Below, in pieces: positions 61,321-64,000 of a stretch of DNA of 64,000 nucleotides. This stretch comes from Bacterioplanoides pacificum (GTDB lineage: Bacteria; Pseudomonadota; Gammaproteobacteria; Pseudomonadales; Oceanobacteraceae), in assembly GCF_042648445.1 (NCBI RefSeq), contig NZ_JBHRYB010000008.1, forward strand, positions 1 to 64,000. Direction: 5' to 3'. Within the stretch, counting starts at the first letter, position 1, and each line of letters starts with the position of its first letter. A program made the position numbers and the translations under genes. The notes beneath the pieces were generated by a model. That model ran no database searches, had not been told where the DNA came from, and worked only from the letters and a program-made list of their open reading frames with translations.

Positions 61321-62423
61321 TGCTGCGCCAGTGCCCAGTCGATATGTTCTTTGACCAAAGCGCTGCTGTGCGCTTTGGCTTTTTCTAATGCGTCGGTGAC
61401 TTCCAGGCTGGTGGGCGCGTTACCTAATGCCACAGCGATATTACGCTGCCAGTTCTGGTAACCGGTACGGCGAATTGGCATACCTTCGGTACGTTGCATA
61501 AAGGTGGCTTCATCCCAGGCAAATAATTCCAGCAGACTGGCTTTGTCGAGCTGGTGTCGCGGGCTGAAATCGGGCTCTTGAGTGGTGTTGCTGAAGCGGT
61601 TCCAGGGGCAGCCAATCTGACAGTCGTCACAACCAAAAATGCGGTTGCCAATGCCTTTGCGCAGTGCTTCGGGAATAGCCCCATCCAGTTCGATGGTTAA
61701 GTATGAAATACAGCGGCGCGCGTCGAGTACGTGTGGCCCGACAAAGGCCTGGGTCGGGCAGATATCCAGACAAGCGCTGCAGCGGCCACAATGGTCTTTT
61801 TCGTAACGCTCATCCAGTGGCAGCGGCAGGTCGGTGAGAATTTCGCCGAGGAAAAAATACGATCCGGCTTTGCGGTTGATCAGCATGGTGTTTTTACCGA
61901 CCCAGCCAAGGCCGGCTTTATTGGCTAACGCCCGTTCCAGCAGCGGCGCACTGTCGACAAAGGCGCGGTAATTCATGCCGTATTCACTGTTCAGCTCAGC
62001 AATACGTTGCTGCAGCTTTTTCCCCAGCTGGGTCAGGCGTTTACGGATCAGTTTGTGATAATCGCGGCCCAGTGCATAACGTGATACATAGGCCTGATTT
62101 TTGTCCCGTAATTGTTCAGTGATGCTGACGTCCGGCGGCAGATAATCCATTCGTAAGCTGATCACCCGAATGCTGCCGGGCTGCAGCTCGTCCGGGCGTG
62201 AGCGCATATTGCCATGGTCGGCCATATAGCTCATTTCGCCGTGATAACCCTGTTGCAGCCACTGCTGCAGACGTTGTTCGTGATCACCGAGGTTGACGTC
62301 GGTAATGCCCATTTGCTGAAAACCGGCCTCAGTTGCCCATTGCTGCAGTTGCTGGCGCAGCGTTTCCGCGGTGTTGTCAGGCTGTCCGCAGGCGACAGTA
62401 AAATGGGGTAAATCTGAGGTCAT
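61308..62423 (-). CDS. queG: Epoxyqueuosine reductase QueG
   Basis: A 371-residue cobalamin-dependent iron-sulfur enzyme performing the last step of queuosine synthesis in tRNA (epoxyqueuosine to queuosine). Motifs seen: VDSAPLLERALANKAGLGWV (about 151-170), the first 4Fe-4S site CGRCSACLDICPTQA (about 212-226) and the second CDDCQIGCPWN (about 263-273). The C-terminal HEAT-like tail is present. Divergent from the NAD(P)HX repair gene, an arrangement related to the yjeS-yjeF neighbourhood of other gammaproteobacteria. Confidence 0.94.
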   Translation of the reverse strand: MTSDLPHFTVACGQPDNTAETLRQQLQQWATEAGFQQMGITDVNLGDHEQRLQQWLQQGYHGEMSYMADHGNMRSRPDELQPGSIRVISLRMDYLPPDVSITEQLRDKNQAYVSRYALGRDYHKLIRKRLTQLGKKLQQRIAELNSEYGMNYRAFVDSAPLLERALANKAGLGWVGKNTMLINRKAGSYFFLGEILTDLPLPLDERYEKDHCGRCSACLDICPTQAFVGPHVLDARRCISYLTIELDGAIPEALRKGIGNRIFGCDDCQIGCPWNRFSNTTQEPDFSPRHQLDKASLLELFAWDEATFMQRTEGMPIRRTGYQNWQRNIAVALGNAPTSLEVTDALEKAKAHSSALVKEHIDWALAQHQSR

Positions 62424-62491
62424 GAGCAGGACTTGAGCAACGCTTGTCGATATAATTCCGGCAAATTTAACACATTGAAGGCTTAGCAGGG

Positions 62492-64000
62492 ATGAACCGA
62501 CCTTACTCCGCGAAAGATCATTTACCTGGCGAACTCTACAGTGCGGCCCAGGTACGTGAGCTGGATACGCTCGCCATTACTCAGATTCAGGATGACGGTG
62601 GCGACACCTGTGGTTTTGAGCTGATGTGCCGCGCCGCTGAAGCGGCGTTTGCCTGCCTGCTGGAGCGCTGGCCGGAAGAAGGCTCGGTGTGTGTGTTTGC
62701 CGGGCCAGGCAATAATGGCGGCGATGCTTATGTGCTGGCGGCGCTGGCCTGTCATCATGGCCTGGACGTAGTGTTTTACACCTTGGGCGATCACAGCGGA
62801 TTATCGGCAGCGGCCAGCCGTGCGCGGGAAATGGCGCTGGAAGCCGGGGTCGAGCCGCAGGTGTTTCGGGGTGAGCTGGTGTATGAAGGTCAGGTCATTG
62901 TGGACGGGTTATTAGGCACCGGCCTCAATAAGGCCGTGCAGGGGGATTATGCCAGTGCCATCGCGGCCATGAATGCTCACTTTGCCGATGTATTAGCCCT
63001 TGATTTGCCATCCGGTCTGAGTGCCGACACGGGCTGTATTCTCGGCTGTGCCGTACAGGCCAGTCTGACGGTGACCTTTATTGGTGTGAAGCAGGGTTTA
63101 TTAACCGCCGATGGACCGGATATCTGTGGTGAAGTGGCGTTTGCCTCCTTGTCGGTTGATCCGCTGTTGTTTCATCAGTTATCCGCCAGTTGTGAACGCA
63201 TCAGCTGGGACCGGCTGGAGCGCCTTAATCAGCGCCTGAATCCGCGTCGCGGTAACTCACACAAAGGCGAATTCGGCCATGTGATGGTGGTTGGCGGAGA
63301 TCACGGCATGGGCGGCGCGGTGGCTATGGCGGTGGAAGCTGCCGGGCGTTGTGGTGCCGGGTTAATCCGTTGCGCTACCCGTACTGAACATGTGGCACCG
63401 ATTCTGGTGCGTCGTCCGGAAGCCATGGTGCGGGCGGTGGAATCCGGGCTGGAATTACAGCCCTTACTGGCCCATAGCCATGTGATTGCCTGTGGCCCGG
63501 GGCTGGGGCAAAGCAGCTGGTCGGAATTGTTATTACAACAGGTGTTAAATGCCAGCACTCCTCTGGTGCTGGACGCCGATGGTCTGAACCTGCTGGCGTC
63601 GCCGGGCTGGCGTCGCGACTTCAGCGAGCGGCCGGTGATTATGACGCCGCACCCGGGCGAAGCCGCCCGCTTGCTGGGGTGTGATATTGCCAGTGTGCAG
63701 GCCGATCGTTTTAACAGTGCCCGTCAGCTGGCAGCACAATATCAGGCGGTGGTGGTGTTAAAAGGTCAGGGCAGCCTGATTGCGGCACCCGACGGCCGCC
63801 TGGCGTTATGCACCGATGGCAATCCGGGTATGGCCTGCGGTGGAATGGGTGATGTATTAACGGGTGTGTTAGCTGCGCTGCTGGCGCAAGGGCTGAGCCC
63901 ATGGCAAGCGGCGCGTTATGGTGTTTGTGTGCACAGCGGCGCTGCCGATCTGGCGGCCCGGGAGCAGGGCCAGCGCGGTTTACTGGCGACCGATCTGATG
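62492..64000 (+). CDS. nnr: Bifunctional NAD(P)HX epimerase/dehydratase (YjeF/Nnr), 3' end outside window
   Basis: At least 503 residues from the ATG at 62492 (MNRPYSAKDHLPGELYSAAQ) to the window edge without a stop. The N-terminal epimerase domain (about 15-225) has CVFAGPGNNGGDAYVLAALA and LPSGLSADTG. The C-terminal ADP-dependent dehydratase domain (about 245 onward) has HKGEFGHVMVVGGDHGMGGA, VLDADGLNLL, MTPHPGEAARLLG, LKGQGSLIAAP and GNPGMACGGMGDVLTGVLAA. Together these repair hydrated NADH and NADPH. Only a few residues are missing. tsaE often follows in related genomes and would lie just beyond the edge. Confidence 0.94.
   Translation, partial: MNRPYSAKDHLPGELYSAAQVRELDTLAITQIQDDGGDTCGFELMCRAAEAAFACLLERWPEEGSVCVFAGPGNNGGDAYVLAALACHHGLDVVFYTLGDHSGLSAAASRAREMALEAGVEPQVFRGELVYEGQVIVDGLLGTGLNKAVQGDYASAIAAMNAHFADVLALDLPSGLSADTGCILGCAVQASLTVTFIGVKQGLLTADGPDICGEVAFASLSVDPLLFHQLSASCERISWDRLERLNQRLNPRRGNSHKGEFGHVMVVGGDHGMGGAVAMAVEAAGRCGAGLIRCATRTEHVAPILVRRPEAMVRAVESGLELQPLLAHSHVIACGPGLGQSSWSELLLQQVLNASTPLVLDADGLNLLASPGWRRDFSERPVIMTPHPGEAARLLGCDIASVQADRFNSARQLAAQYQAVVVLKGQGSLIAAPDGRLALCTDGNPGMACGGMGDVLTGVLAALLAQGLSPWQAARYGVCVHSGAADLAAREQGQRGLLATDLM

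Overview
The window looks like a chromosomal segment of a gammaproteobacterium, most likely a marine or Oceanospirillales/Pseudomonadales-type organism. This rests on gene content and arrangement: ubiC-ubiA-phoB-phoR beside rubredoxin and rubredoxin reductase, queG next to the NAD(P)HX repair gene, FabV as enoyl-ACP reductase, an EF-G of the second gammaproteobacterial type, and a CsrB/RsmZ-like RNA. No database search could be run, so the taxonomy is an inference. Family names come from motifs and recalled homologues.

Layout. 0-2.8 kb: tuf (partial) divergent from an EF-G gene. 2.9-9.1 kb: a secreted hypothetical, AraC regulators, a metal-dependent hydrolase, a first PhoB/PhoR-like pair and tRNA-Thr(TGT). 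9.2-14.4 kb: an accessory module flanked by a 115-bp direct repeat of the 3' end of a small gene. It holds a 1249-residue lipoprotein with calcium-binding repeats, a region resembling the pore-forming part of anthrax protective antigen and a glycine-rich C-terminus, plus an AraC regulator. 15.35-15.7 kb (minus strand): a CsrB/RsmZ-family sRNA with about 20 GGA motifs and an upstream GacA-type palindrome. 15.9-25.9 kb: housekeeping genes (trmH, cysZ, a response regulator, the canonical phoBR with a textbook Pho box, ubiA, ubiC, rubredoxin and its reductase, HU, DUF1415, SCP2-like). 25.9-31.1 kb: a dicarboxylate-type symporter, a secreted hypothetical, and an AraC regulator convergent with an alkylsulfatase. 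31.1-33.0 kb: an AbiE-type toxin-antitoxin pair. 33.2-40.7 kb: fabV, membrane proteins with a possible -1 frameshift site, a soluble PAS-type chemoreceptor, secreted hypotheticals and a frameshifted 8-oxoguanine-deaminase-like gene.

40.74-49.90 kb is a 9.2-kb metal-efflux island bounded by exact 20-bp inverted repeats, without a visible transposase. It carries a BlaI-type repressor, an M56 peptidase sensor, CzcC/CzcB/CzcA, a HupE-like protein with a repeated His/Asp tail, and two small proteins. A dyad with a 7-nt centre occurs three times: on the operon promoter and twice inside the start of czcC. It is a strong candidate operator.

50.2-64 kb: transketolase, a periplasmic solute-binding protein, a scar of broken gene fragments, a TSUP transporter, and a metR-mesX-mesD cluster (a folate-independent methionine synthase) with a divergent flavin-reductase-like gene. 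These are followed by a SpoU-type RNA methylase, an AraC regulator, a YbhB-like protein, queG and the partial NAD(P)HX epimerase/dehydratase. Regulators dominate the window: five AraC-type genes, two PhoBR pairs, a lone response regulator, MetR, BlaI and the Csr-type RNA.
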